Notes: generated from the letters alone by a model not told the origin. DNA of 64,000 nucleotides from Azoarcus sp. (GCA_031268195.1 JAIRXQ010000010.1:18898-82897), one strand, 5' to 3'. Positions 23,587 to 32,557 are shown, counted from the stretch's first letter. Program-made: numbers and translations.

Positions 23587-23701
23587 ACGCATTTTTGGCC
23601 AGGTTGCACAAGTCTATGTTACTGTTGCACTTTGCTAATTGCTGGACATCACTGGCAGTGGGGGCCAAGCGCCTCCCGCCATTCTGCCGGGGGTAATCGC
23701 C

Positions 23702-24679
23702 GTGAGCTTTTTTGACCAGTTCTTCTCGCTCTTCCGCAAAAAACCCGACTCCGTCGAAGACCAAGTCGACGAGCGGCGCCTGCAACCCCGCATCAATCCC
23801 AGGGAAGGCACGCGCATTCTCGTGATCGACGATTCCGCGACGATCCTTGCCGCAATGAAACGCTTCCTTGAATCCGCGCATTGCGTTTTCCTGGGCGCGC
23901 TCGATGCGAAAATGGGCATGGAGGTCGCGCTCACCCAGAAGCCGGAACTGATCTTCCTGGATATCGTCATGCCCGGCATCAACGGGTTCGCCGCTTTGCG
24001 CGCCCTGCGCAAAAACGCTCGCACCCGCGACACTCCCATCATCATGATGAGCGGCAACGAACAGGCCAAGGCGCTGTTCTTTGGCGCGCACATCGGCGCG
24101 GACGATTTCATGAGGAAGCCGTTCTCCCGCTTCGAGGTGTTCGGTCGGATTGCCCGCCTGCTCGACGAAGAGCGCGCCCCCCGGCGGCCTGCGCAACCCG
24201 GCGGCGTCGTCAGGGAAGAACAGGCCGTGCAGCCGGTTGCGCCCGAACAGGCAAACGAGATCAAGGCAATCCCCGCGATGCCACAAGCGGCGCCCGTCAA
24301 TGTGCCGCCCGCCGCGCGGGAAGCTCCGGTTGCGCCACAACGGGAACCCGTCGCTGCCGCGCCCGCTCAACCGCTGCGCGTCGCGATAGAGACACCCACC
24401 CCGCCGCCGCCCCGGCCCGAACCCGCCCAAGAGTCGCCCACGCCGCTGCTTTCCGCGCGCGTGGTTTCCATCGCGCCACCGCCCGAACCGGTAGCGCCCG
24501 CCGTTGCGCCGGAATTGCTCTCCAGAATCGCTCGTCTGGCGATGCTCGCGCAGTCCGATCCCGAAGCGCTGAAGGCGCTGGCCGTGCTCGCTTCGCAGCT
24601 GGTCGCACAAGTCTCCGCTGCCGCCGCGCGGGACACGCACGAGGAAGAAGTCATGCTGACACGGGCAACGGCCACCTGA
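23702..24679 (+). CDS. response regulator receiver protein with a Pro/Ala-rich tail
   Basis: A 325-residue protein. Residues about 37-155 form a CheY-like receiver with acidic D43/D44, phospho-acceptor D87 (IFLDIVMPG), S117 and K139 (RKPF). It has no DNA-binding or enzymatic output. The receiver is followed by about 110 residues very rich in Pro, Ala and Arg, then a short helix-prone segment (about 275-315). The start is the GTG at 23702 with GGGGG upstream; a TTG 21 codons earlier is possible. No kinase gene is adjacent. It may act by protein contact, as PilG/PilH or CheY proteins do, but the partner is unknown. Confidence 0.75.
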   Translation: MSFFDQFFSLFRKKPDSVEDQVDERRLQPRINPREGTRILVIDDSATILAAMKRFLESAHCVFLGALDAKMGMEVALTQKPELIFLDIVMPGINGFAALRALRKNARTRDTPIIMMSGNEQAKALFFGAHIGADDFMRKPFSRFEVFGRIARLLDEERAPRRPAQPGGVVREEQAVQPVAPEQANEIKAIPAMPQAAPVNVPPAAREAPVAPQREPVAAAPAQPLRVAIETPTPPPPRPEPAQESPTPLLSARVVSIAPPPEPVAPAVAPELLSRIARLAMLAQSDPEALKALAVLASQLVAQVSAAAARDTHEEEVMLTRATAT

Positions 24680-24759
24680 AACGCTCGCGCGCGCTGTAAA
24701 ATAATCTCCGTATCGGAACACGCCCGAAGGCGGGCGTCTCCGACGAGCGGAGAACCCAC

Positions 24760-25386
24760 ATGAGACTCACCAGCAACAGTTTTGCCGACGGACAACGCAT
24801 CCCCGGCGAGTTCGCGTTCGGTATCCTGGACATTGCCAACCATGTCGGTCTGGGCAAAAACCTCAACCCTCATCTGGCTTGGGACAACGTTCCCGATGGC
24901 GTCAAAAGTTTCGCCGTGATCTGCCATGACCCGGATGCGCCTTCGGTGGGTGATGACGTCAACCGAGAGGGCCATACCGTCCCCGCCAACCTGCCCCGTG
25001 TAGCCTTCTTCCATTGGGTGCTGGTGGATTTGCCCGCCGATCTGCGCGAGATCGCCTCCAGCGAGTTTTCCCACGAAGTCACCCCGCGCGGTAAACCGGG
25101 TGGTGGCACACCCCACGGCGCGCGGCGCGGAATCAATAATTACACGAATTGGTTCGCCGACGACAACGACATGCGCGGCGACTACTACGGCTACGATGGT
25201 CCCTGCCCGCCGTGGAACGACGAGCTGGTGCACCGCTACGTCTTTACGCTCTACGCGCTGGACATCGAACGCCTGCCCGTCGAAGGCCGCTTCACCGCCC
25301 AGGAAGCCCGCGCGGCCATGCAAACCCACATCCTTGCCACAGCAAACATCACTGGCACTTACACGCTGAATCCAGCGCTGGCGTAA
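24760..25386 (+). CDS. YbhB/YbcL family (PEBP/Raf kinase inhibitor-like) protein
   Basis: A 208-residue protein of the phosphatidylethanolamine-binding fold. The ligand-pocket motifs are visible: ICHDPDAP and FFHWVLVDLP, with GINNYTNWFA and GPCPPWNDELVHRYVFTLYALD later. The bacterial function is unknown. The ATG follows GGAG by 7 nt, and TAAAAT lies about 65 nt upstream. It is a single gene closed by a strong terminator. Confidence 0.9.
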   Translation: MRLTSNSFADGQRIPGEFAFGILDIANHVGLGKNLNPHLAWDNVPDGVKSFAVICHDPDAPSVGDDVNREGHTVPANLPRVAFFHWVLVDLPADLREIASSEFSHEVTPRGKPGGGTPHGARRGINNYTNWFADDNDMRGDYYGYDGPCPPWNDELVHRYVFTLYALDIERLPVEGRFTAQEARAAMQTHILATANITGTYTLNPALA

Positions 25387-25405
25387 AGCGGCCCGGTTCG
25401 CCCTG

Positions 25406-25434
25406 AAAAAACGCACTTGAAAGTGCGTTTTTTT
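25406..25434 (+). terminator. terminator of the YbhB-family gene
   Basis: AACGCACTT pairs with AAGTGCGTT around a GA loop and is followed by a run of seven T; the A-run before it makes it work in both directions. Confidence 0.92.
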
Positions 25435-25601
25435 GTTGCCTCTTTCGCTGCGTCGTTTGACGTGTCGATGTCCGCCGGCACGAACACCTCGCCCAAACAT
25501 CACTGACCGCCCATCACCGACGAGGGGGACCTGCGAGGGGGACCGGCGCGGTTGCCGAGCGCCATCTCCGCAGCCACCCCGGCGAATCGCCCCTTCGTTT
25601 T

Positions 25602-26108
25602 TCAGCCGACCTTGCCGAGATAATCCGCCTTGCCGATCAGCACGCCGTTATGACGCAGGAGATTGTAGGCCGTACTCAGATGGAAGTAGATGTTCGGCAC
25701 CGCGTGCTGCAACAGGAAAACTTCGCCGCGGTACGCCTTGTCCGGGTTCCACGGCAAGCGCACTTCGCGCGTGGCGCTGTCGGCAAAATCGGCTTCGGCG
25801 AAGGTTTTCAGCCACGCGATGGAATTGGCGATGCGCGTTTTCAGTTCGGCAAAACTTTTTTCGTCGTCGGCGTACTTCGGCGCCTCCTTGCCGGTGAGCC
25901 ATGCGACCGCCAGACGGCTCATGTCGCAAACCATGCGCACCTGGCGCGCAAACGGAAACATATCCGGGAACAGGCGCGCGTCGAGCAAAGCGGCTTCCTC
26001 GATCTTGTTGGCACGCGCGTATTCCCCACCTTTGTCGAGCAGATGCGCGAGGTTCTCCAGCGCGCGGACATTGCCGAGGATGGCGAGTTGATAGTAGGTC
26101 ACGCTCAT
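25602..26108 (-). CDS. DUF1993 family protein
   Basis: A 168-residue soluble, mostly helical protein. It starts MSVTYYQLAI and contains LDARLFPDMFPFARQVRMVCD and a conserved late HLSTAYNLLRHNGV segment, the pattern of PF09351 (DUF1993), related in fold to DinB-like four-helix proteins. AAGGAG lies 6 nt before the ATG. No neighbour explains its role. Confidence 0.85.
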   Translation of the reverse strand: MSVTYYQLAILGNVRALENLAHLLDKGGEYARANKIEEAALLDARLFPDMFPFARQVRMVCDMSRLAVAWLTGKEAPKYADDEKSFAELKTRIANSIAWLKTFAEADFADSATREVRLPWNPDKAYRGEVFLLQHAVPNIYFHLSTAYNLLRHNGVLIGKADYLGKVG

Positions 26109-26347
26109 GGTGTCTCCTTTCAGGGTTGAGTTCACACGCAACGTTCAGATCATGGGCTGATGCGCGGTGACGAGCAGCGGTTGCATCCTTTTCGCAGGGG
26201 GGGGGCGAGATCCATCATCGGCTCCTGCGCTGCGCTACCCGAAGTGGAATTATGCACTATCGCCGCATTTCGCCCACCACGGATCAAAGAGGCCCTGCGA
26301 ATCAGATCGCCCAGATGCGCGGCGCGCTCCGCGAGCGGGCCTTGCGC

Positions 26348-27196
26348 TCACTGCCGGATTTCGCTGCCGAAATCGCACCAACCGCCGTCCTCCGCGCCAG
26401 GCATGGCTCGAAACGGATTGATGTCCAGCCCGCCGCGCCGCGTGTAGCGCGCCCACACCGCGAGCGCCGTCGGGCGGCAGTGCGCGAGGATGTCGCAGAA
26501 GATGCGTTCGACGCATTGCTCGTGAAACTCGTCGTGCCGGCGCAACGACACCACGTAGCGCAACAGCCCGGCGCGGTCGATGGCCGGGCCGCTATAGCAC
26601 ACTGCCAGCATCGCCCAATCGGGCTGGCCAGTGACGGGACAATTGGATTTCAGCAGATGCGTGAACAGCGTCTCGCACACCGTCCCAACTTCGGCGCGCA
26701 GGAAATCGGGGCGCAAGTCATAGGTGTCGATGTCGATATCCAGCTCATCCAGACAAATGCCCACGGGCGTATCGGACTGCCGCACGGGTCGCGCCGAGAG
26801 CGGTATCACCTCCACCGCCACGTTCGCCCCGGCCGCGGCGGCGAGGTCGCGAGCGATGACGGTGCGCACCGTGTCTACAGATCCCATCCGGCTCTGGTTG
26901 AAGGAATTGAGATAGAGCTTGAGCGACTTCGATTCGACCAGATTGGGACTATTCGCTGGAAAACGAAATCGCCCAAGCGCCACCACCGGCTTGCCACGCG
27001 CGTTCAACCACGAGAGTTCGTAGGCGTTCCAGAGATCCTCGCCCACGAACGGCAACGCCTCACCGCGGATGCCAAGCTCGTCGCGTTTGCCTTGCCGGGC
27101 GATGGGAAAAAGCAGTTCGGACGCGTAGTCGTCGCGGTAAGCAACACGCTTACCGAGCGGGGAATCGTGGGCCTCGGAGGGCTTCGTGACGTTCAT
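26348..27196 (-). CDS. queF: NADPH-dependent 7-cyano-7-deazaguanine reductase
   Basis: A 282-residue enzyme reducing preQ0 to preQ1 in queuosine biosynthesis, exactly the E. coli length (two-domain YqcD/QueF-II type). ESKSLKLYLNSFNQ is the QueF signature, and the catalytic Cys lies in SNCPVTGQPDWA. The ATG at 27196 was chosen over an upstream alternative because of the length match, although its ribosome site is weak. The 239 nt downstream to the DUF1993 gene and 215 nt upstream hold no gene. I see no preQ1 riboswitch. Confidence 0.96.
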   Translation of the reverse strand: MNVTKPSEAHDSPLGKRVAYRDDYASELLFPIARQGKRDELGIRGEALPFVGEDLWNAYELSWLNARGKPVVALGRFRFPANSPNLVESKSLKLYLNSFNQSRMGSVDTVRTVIARDLAAAAGANVAVEVIPLSARPVRQSDTPVGICLDELDIDIDTYDLRPDFLRAEVGTVCETLFTHLLKSNCPVTGQPDWAMLAVCYSGPAIDRAGLLRYVVSLRRHDEFHEQCVERIFCDILAHCRPTALAVWARYTRRGGLDINPFRAMPGAEDGGWCDFGSEIRQ

Positions 27197-27411
27197 CGGC
27201 GGTATTGTAGGCGAGGATCGCACCGCTTGCCGACGACGCCCTCCGCAACATCGCCTGCCAGTTTTCCGCGCTGCACCCTGCCTGAATATTACATAACGTT
27301 ATTTTTTTACGTCCGTCAACAGCCTCGTTTTCATGGAATCATTCCCGAAAGGACGACTTCGCTTGATTGAGAAGGATATTGCGTATCTTCTTCCCGCCCG
27401 GTCGCTTTCCC

Positions 27412-29169
27412 CTAGAACGCCACCGCTATCCCAAAGTGCAGCCGAGGCCGTTTTTCGTGCGGCGCCCAAGCCAGATCGATCGCCAGCGGCCCGGCGGGGC
27501 TGAGCCAGCGGCCGCCCAGGCCGTAGCCAGTGTGCAGCTTGAATGCCTCCCGCGCATCGGCGGCGTCACCCGTGTCGACGAACAGCGCCAGCCCTGCGGT
27601 AGGCTTGATCCAGCGCACGTATTCCGCGCTCGCGGTGGCGAGGTAGCGCGCGCCGACGGTGGCCGTGCCTTCGGGCGCGCCCAGACTGCGATAGGCGTAG
27701 CCGCGCACCGATTGCGTGCCGCCGGCGCGGAACAGGAAATCCTGCGGAACGCCGTCCCGTGTTTCGGCCAGCGTCGCGCCCGCTTCACCACGCAGGGCCA
27801 GGACGTTGTCTTTGCCCAACGTGAAGTAGTGCTGGTAACGGCCATAGAGGCGGCCGAAATCGTGTGCTTGCGACGAGAGTCCGACGCCGCCGCCCAACTG
27901 GATTTCGAAGACATGGCCACGGCGCGGGTTGAGCACGTTGTCTACCGCACGCCACACCCGGCCCCAGTTCAGGGTGAGCGTGCTGTAGCGGCTCGTTTCG
28001 GCATCGTCCGGACGGGTTTCTTCGTGTTGGACGCGGACGGTGAATTGGGTTTCGGTGTGCTCGCGCCGGATGTTGCGGGCCACGCCCACGGCTTCGGTGT
28101 AGATCTTGAGCCCTTCGAGGTCGCTGCGCTCGAGGCCGACACCCACGCTGTCGCGGACGTAAGGATCGTCGCGCGGCGGCAGGAACAGGTCGGTAAAAAG
28201 CGCCTGCCGGCGTTGCTCCAGCCGCAGGCCGCTGGAAAGTTCCCAGCCGCGCTGGAGAAGATTGACGTGGCGGTAGGTGCTCTCCACCCGGTAGCCGGTG
28301 TTGCTCGATGCGCCCAAGCCGAAGCCGAGGCGCTGCGGCTGCGCTTCCCGCACCGTCACTTGTACCGGCACGGCGTCGGCGCGGGCCGGATCGGGGTCGA
28401 TGCTCACCACGACGACGGAAAATTGCGCCGCGGTTTGCAGGATTTCCTGAAAGGCCAGTAGATCACGGCGTTTGTAGACGCCGCCTTCCTTGAGGGTATC
28501 GAAACGCGCGACGAAATCGGGCGGCAGCGTGGCAAGGCCGCTCACTTCGAGCTTGCCGAGGCGAAAGGTGGGGCCGCTGTCCGCCACCACGGTGAGGCGG
28601 ACACGGGCAGTGTCGGGATCGACGTCGGCGCGGGTGGTGACGAGTTTTGCCGCCGCGTAGCGTTCGATGCGCAAGGCTTCGCGCAGCGCATCCTTGGCGG
28701 CGTTCCAGTCCGCCTGCCGGAACGGGGCATCGACCGGCAGCGTCCATTGCCGCCGCAGCTCGTCGCGCCAGGCCGCTTGCGCTTCGTCGGCGTCGCTGGC
28801 GATTTCACCCTGAAATTCGATGTCGACTGCTTCCACCGTGGCGCGCGTGCCGGGTTCGACCATCAGGTGCCAATGCGCTTCGTCGTTGCGGTCAATGCGA
28901 ATTTGGGGCGAAAAATAGCCTTCGGTGGCGAGCAGATCGGCCACCTCACCCCGCGTGCGGCGCACGAGCGCGGCACGATCCGGGCCGTCGGCGGGAATCG
29001 CGGTGGCCTCCATATTCAGCAGGTGAACGTACTGCTTGAGCAGCGGCGCGACTTCCTTCGGCGCGTCGAGATCGATGGCGGTGCCCTCCTGCGCCCACGC
29101 AACGGCACTTGCCAGCGGCAAAACGACCGCCAGCAGCCAGACACGCCAATGCTGGATCGGAAAACGCAT
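27412..29169 (-). CDS. tamA: outer membrane translocation protein TamA
   Basis: A 585-residue outer membrane protein of the Omp85 family. A signal peptide (to about 26) is followed by three POTRA domains (about 30-275) and a 16-strand barrel. The Omp85 loop-6 motif appears as FRAGGTQSVRGY (VRGY), and the chain ends in IAVAF with a terminal Phe. The ATG at 29169 has GAGG 5 nt upstream; a TTG 8 codons earlier is less likely. It follows fbp by 16 nt on the same strand. The usual partner tamB is not downstream: queF is. Confidence 0.92.
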   Translation of the reverse strand: MRFPIQHWRVWLLAVVLPLASAVAWAQEGTAIDLDAPKEVAPLLKQYVHLLNMEATAIPADGPDRAALVRRTRGEVADLLATEGYFSPQIRIDRNDEAHWHLMVEPGTRATVEAVDIEFQGEIASDADEAQAAWRDELRRQWTLPVDAPFRQADWNAAKDALREALRIERYAAAKLVTTRADVDPDTARVRLTVVADSGPTFRLGKLEVSGLATLPPDFVARFDTLKEGGVYKRRDLLAFQEILQTAAQFSVVVVSIDPDPARADAVPVQVTVREAQPQRLGFGLGASSNTGYRVESTYRHVNLLQRGWELSSGLRLEQRRQALFTDLFLPPRDDPYVRDSVGVGLERSDLEGLKIYTEAVGVARNIRREHTETQFTVRVQHEETRPDDAETSRYSTLTLNWGRVWRAVDNVLNPRRGHVFEIQLGGGVGLSSQAHDFGRLYGRYQHYFTLGKDNVLALRGEAGATLAETRDGVPQDFLFRAGGTQSVRGYAYRSLGAPEGTATVGARYLATASAEYVRWIKPTAGLALFVDTGDAADAREAFKLHTGYGLGGRWLSPAGPLAIDLAWAPHEKRPRLHFGIAVAF

Positions 29170-29185
29170 GACCGCCTCACCCGTC

Positions 29186-30190
29186 TCAGACAACGTGGTA
29201 GGACATCACCCGCTCGACTTCAGCGCGCGAGCCGAGGATCACCGGCACGCGCTGGTGCAGGCGCTGCGGCTGGACATCGAGGATGCGCTCGCGCCCGGTG
29301 GTGGCCGCGCCGCCCGCCTGTTCGATCAGCATCGCCATCGGATTGGCTTCGTACATCAGGCGCAGCTTGCCGCCCTGGTCGCGGGTTTTCTTGTCGAGCG
29401 GATACATGAAGATGCCGCCGCGCGTGAGCACGCGATGCACATCCGCCACCATCGAAGCGATCCAGCGCATGTTGAAATCGACGCCGCGCGGCCCTTCCCT
29501 GCCCTGGCGCAATTCGGCGATGTACCGCTGCACCGGCGCGTCCCAAAAGCGTTCATTGGAGGCGTTGATCGCGTATTCGCGCGTCTGCTCGGGTACGCTC
29601 ATGAACGGGTGGGTGAGCACGAAAAAGCCCATCTCGCGGTCGAGGGTGAAGGCATGCACGCCATTGCCCACGGTCAACACCAGTTGCGTCGACGGGCCAT
29701 AAGCGGCGTAGCCCGCCGCCACCTGCTCGCGGCCGGGCTGGAGGAAATCGGCTTCCGTCGGATCGGTTTCCTTCGCCGCCGGGTTTTTCAGCACCGAGAA
29801 GATGGTGCCGACGGTGACGTTGACGTCGATGTTCGAGGAGCCGTCGAGCGGATCGAACAGCAGCAGATAGCCGCCTTTCGGATAGTCGAACGGAATCTGG
29901 CACACATTTTCGACTTCCTCGGAAGCCATTGCCGCCAGATGACCACCCCATTCGTTGGCTTGCAACAGGATTTCGTTGGCGATCACGTCGAGTTTTTTCT
30001 GCGCTTCGCCCTGCACGTTCTCGGTGCCCGCTTCGCCCAGCACCCCGGCGAGCGCCCCTTTCGAGATGGTGACGCTGATCGCCTTGACCGCGCGGGCGAC
30101 GACTTCGAGCAACAAGCGCAAATCCGCCGAGACACGGCCCGCGCGCTGTTCGCTGATGAGAAACTGGGTGAGGCTGACACGTTGCGACAT
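29186..30190 (-). CDS. fbp: fructose-1,6-bisphosphatase class 1
   Basis: A 334-residue gluconeogenic or Calvin-cycle enzyme that hydrolyses fructose-1,6-bisphosphate. [12 protein letters not shown] is the metal-binding signature, with GGIFMYPLD and the later substrate-site region. AGGAG precedes the ATG. No other Calvin-cycle genes are near, so gluconeogenesis is the default role. It appears to be co-transcribed with tamA. Confidence 0.97.
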   Translation of the reverse strand: MSQRVSLTQFLISEQRAGRVSADLRLLLEVVARAVKAISVTISKGALAGVLGEAGTENVQGEAQKKLDVIANEILLQANEWGGHLAAMASEEVENVCQIPFDYPKGGYLLLFDPLDGSSNIDVNVTVGTIFSVLKNPAAKETDPTEADFLQPGREQVAAGYAAYGPSTQLVLTVGNGVHAFTLDREMGFFVLTHPFMSVPEQTREYAINASNERFWDAPVQRYIAELRQGREGPRGVDFNMRWIASMVADVHRVLTRGGIFMYPLDKKTRDQGGKLRLMYEANPMAMLIEQAGGAATTGRERILDVQPQRLHQRVPVILGSRAEVERVMSYHVV

Positions 30191-30249
30191 GGAAGCTCCT
30201 GAATGCGGCGGGGGAAACGGCGCATTATCCCGCGTCCGGGGCGCGCGCG

Positions 30250-30327
30250 CATCCGAAAACCACCTCTCCCGATCAAGGCGGCGATCTCACATCGGCCGGG
30301 CTTGCCCGGCAGCGCCGAACACGCCAG
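30250..30327. repeat. 78-bp dispersed repeat, copy 1
   Basis: It matches 33981-34058 without gaps at 73 of 78 positions (about 94%), in the same orientation. Inside it, GCCGGG-CTTG-CCCGGC forms a hairpin with a stable tetraloop. The two copies bracket the four-gene module at 30.5-33.95 kb. Confidence 0.9.
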
Positions 30328-30457
30328 GTTTATTCCATCCCATCCAGATTCGCGCCCGTACACCCGGCTTGGCGCCAGTAGCGTCGACGTCCGTTTTATC
30401 AAGTGGTATTTTGGTTTCGGCCTGATGCCAATTGTGCTGGACAGCCCGTATTTCGCA

Positions 30458-30481
30458 TTCCGTTTCCGGCGCGAAACGGAA
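30458..30481. promoter_or_regulatory. 9-bp perfect inverted repeat upstream of the ColR-like gene
   Basis: TTCCGTTTC and GAAACGGAA around a 6-nt spacer, 50 nt before the start codon. It could be an operator or a leader hairpin. Confidence 0.4.
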
Positions 30482-30531
30482 CGCGACGTCTGGCGAGGCC
30501 ATATGAAAAATCGCCGAACCCGAGGAAATGC

Positions 30532-31215
30532 ATGCGCATTCTGGTTATTGAAGACAGCCGCGACATCCTCGCCAACGTGCTCGATTACCTGCAACTCAAG
30601 GGGTTCAGCGTCGACTGCGCACAGGACGGCCTGAGCGGACTGCACTTGGCCAGCACCGGGCATTATGATTTGATCGTACTGGACATCATGCTGCCCGGCA
30701 TCGACGGCTACCAGATTTGCAGGCGCCTGCGCGAAGATGGCCGCAGTGAAGTGCCGATTCTCATGCTCACCGCCCGCGACGCCCTGGACGATCGCTTGCA
30801 GGGCCTGCGCGCCGGCGCCGACGATTACCTGATCAAGCCTTTCGCCCTGTCCGAACTGGTGGCGCGCATCGAAGCCATCTTGCGGCGCAGCCAGGGCAAC
30901 CGCAAACGCCAATTGCAGGTGGCGGACCTGCTCTACGACCTCGACACCCTGCACGTCAGTCGCGCCAGTCTGGCACTCCGGCTCAATCCGCTGGCGCTCA
31001 AACTGCTGGCTGTGCTGATGCAGAAAAGCCCGGCCGTCGTGCGCCGCGAAACCCTGGAAGAAGCATTGTGGGGCGAAGACTGTCCGGACAGCGACAGCCT
31101 CCGCAGCCATATCCACCAGTTGCGCCAAGCACTCGACAAACCTTTCGAAACACCGCTGCTGCACACCGTCCATGGAATCGGCTACCGTCTGGCGAGTGTC
31201 CAGGATGCTGTCTAA
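30532..31215 (+). CDS. colR: OmpR-family response regulator, ColR-like
   Basis: A 227-residue two-component regulator. The receiver has phospho-acceptor D51 (LIVLDIMLPG) and the YLIKPF Lys. The winged-helix DNA-binding domain follows (RSHIHQLRQALDK ... HTVHGIGYRL). GAGGA precedes the ATG. The stop overlaps the kinase start by 11 nt. The order regulator, kinase, SAM methyltransferase, LPS kinase matches the colR-colS-orf222-wapQ locus of pseudomonads, where ColR controls outer-membrane maintenance genes. The name rests on this synteny and on general similarity. Confidence 0.85.
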   Translation: MRILVIEDSRDILANVLDYLQLKGFSVDCAQDGLSGLHLASTGHYDLIVLDIMLPGIDGYQICRRLREDGRSEVPILMLTARDALDDRLQGLRAGADDYLIKPFALSELVARIEAILRRSQGNRKRQLQVADLLYDLDTLHVSRASLALRLNPLALKLLAVLMQKSPAVVRRETLEEALWGEDCPDSDSLRSHIHQLRQALDKPFETPLLHTVHGIGYRLASVQDAV

Positions 31216-32476
31216 ACAGCCCTTCGCGCGGCGCATCCTGATTGCTTTCGTGCTGATGACCGCCCTGGTCAGCGGCGTCTTCTCCGTGAGCGTCGTGGTC
31301 ATTGTGCACTTTATCGAGGAGCGCCTGGTTTCCGAGGAAATGAGCCGAAAGCTGGATGAGATTCTGCGGGAAGACATCCCGCAAGGCCGGCCGCCACGGC
31401 TGGACTCTTCGACGCGCTTTTTTGCCTCCAGCCTCGCGGAGTACGCAATCCCGAAGCAATTCTCCGGGCTGGAAAAAGGGTTCAGCGAGATCGTCAATGG
31501 TGACGAAGCCTTTCACGCCTATCGCCAGGAAATCGACGGACATACCTACCTTCTGTTGCATGAACAGCGCGAGTTTGAGGCCCATGAACAGGCATTGTTC
31601 AACGCGATCCTGGCCGGTTTTCTGCTCACCGTGCTCGGCGCCTGGGGCCTGGGCCTGGTGATGGCGCACAAGGTCATGGCGCCGGTCAGCCGTCTGGCGC
31701 AGCAGGTTCGCCACCGCGACCAATTGCATCCGCTGGCGCCGCCACTCGCGCCGGATTACCCGGACGACGAGATCGGCCAATTGGCCGCCGCCTTCGACAG
31801 CACCCTGGGCCAGATCCGCCGGTCGCTGGAACGCGAGCGTCTGTTTACCAGCGATGTCAGCCACGAACTGCGCACCCCGTTGATGGTCATCGCCACCTCC
31901 TGCGAACTTTTGGCCGAAGCGCCTCTCGGCGAGCGCGAGCGTGGGCAGCTTGCCCGCATCGTCCGCGCCAGCGAGGAGATGCGCGATCTGGTGCAAACCT
32001 TCCTGCAACTCGCGCGGGACAAAACCAACGAAAGCGCCGCCTGCGCCAGCCGCCGCCTGGCGCATGTCGCCGCCGAGCAGGCGCAGCACTGGGCGCCGCT
32101 GTTCGCCGAAAAGGGTCTGGATTTCCAGTGTGTCGAGAAAAGCGGGGACGATGGTTTCTACAACCCCGTTCTACTCCGCAGCATCATGACCAACCTGCTG
32201 CGCAATGCGCTGCATTACACCGAACGAGGGTTCGTCCGCCTGGTGCTGGAAGCCGACGGCTTTCGCGTCGAAGACAGCGGCATCGGCATTCCCGCCGGGC
32301 AGCATGCGCAGATTTTCCAGCCCTTCGCACGCGGCTCGCGAGCTCGGGGAGAAGGCTTGGGCCTGGGCCTGTCGCTGGTCGAACGCATTTGCGCCAAGCA
32401 AGGCTGGCGCATTTCCCTCACCAGCGAGGTCGGCAGTGGAACCTGTTTCAAGGTATCGCTAAAAAACGCCGTTTGA
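31205..32476 (+). CDS. colS: sensor histidine kinase, ColS-like
   Basis: A 423-residue membrane kinase. TM1 about 11-36, a periplasmic loop of about 95 residues, TM2 about 131-153, HAMP, then HisKA with phospho-acceptor H220 (SHELRTPL) and HATPase with the N box (NLLRNALHY), DSGIGIP and GLGLGLSLVERI. The periplasmic loop ends in an acidic cluster with E120-Q-R-E123, just before TM2. Pseudomonas ColS uses a nearby ExxE motif to sense iron/zinc excess, so metal sensing is plausible here (inference). It overlaps the regulator gene. Confidence 0.85.
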   Translation: MLSKQPFARRILIAFVLMTALVSGVFSVSVVVIVHFIEERLVSEEMSRKLDEILREDIPQGRPPRLDSSTRFFASSLAEYAIPKQFSGLEKGFSEIVNGDEAFHAYRQEIDGHTYLLLHEQREFEAHEQALFNAILAGFLLTVLGAWGLGLVMAHKVMAPVSRLAQQVRHRDQLHPLAPPLAPDYPDDEIGQLAAAFDSTLGQIRRSLERERLFTSDVSHELRTPLMVIATSCELLAEAPLGERERGQLARIVRASEEMRDLVQTFLQLARDKTNESAACASRRLAHVAAEQAQHWAPLFAEKGLDFQCVEKSGDDGFYNPVLLRSIMTNLLRNALHYTERGFVRLVLEADGFRVEDSGIGIPAGQHAQIFQPFARGSRARGEGLGLGLSLVERICAKQGWRISLTSEVGSGTCFKVSLKNAV

Positions 32477-32510
32477 CGGAATTTTCACTTTTATTTGACG
32501 AGCCTTTGAC
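32472..32510 (+). promoter_or_regulatory. four direct repeats TTTSAC at 11-bp steps, likely response-regulator sites
   Basis: TTTGAC, TTTCAC, TTTGAC and TTTGAC start at 32472, 32483, 32494 and 32505, exactly one helical turn apart. OmpR-family regulators bind such head-to-tail arrays. The first copy overlaps the kinase stop codon and the last contains TTGACA. The array lies 48 nt before the methyltransferase gene. Confidence 0.7.
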
Positions 32511-32557
32511 ACCCGGCTCTTTAGTGTGGCGACGTCTCTTTGCGCAGATGCTCCGCC

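Larger units (their letters stand above)
23154..23701. other. 548-nt non-coding region with repeats and an AT-rich palindrome
   Basis: No convincing gene. It holds a 19-bp tandem repeat (23331-23368), scattered CCGTAG/CTACGG inverted units (23481-23516) and an AT-rich stretch with a 20-bp perfect palindrome (23567-23586) 116 nt before the response regulator gene. Short open frames here have no ribosome sites or recognisable products. Confidence 0.6.
30191..30531. other. 341-nt intergenic region between fbp and the ColR-like gene
   Basis: It holds copy 1 of a 78-bp repeat (30250-30327) and a 9-bp inverted repeat (30458-30481). The divergent promoters of fbp and the two-component genes must lie here. 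No gene is supported. Confidence 0.6.

Noticed and set aside
26160..26347. A gene in the gap between queF and the DUF1993 gene
   Set aside because: Short frames only, a G-run, no ribosome site and no recognisable product.
27197..27411. A preQ1 riboswitch in front of queF
   Set aside because: No recognisable preQ1 aptamer or pseudoknot pattern next to the ribosome site.
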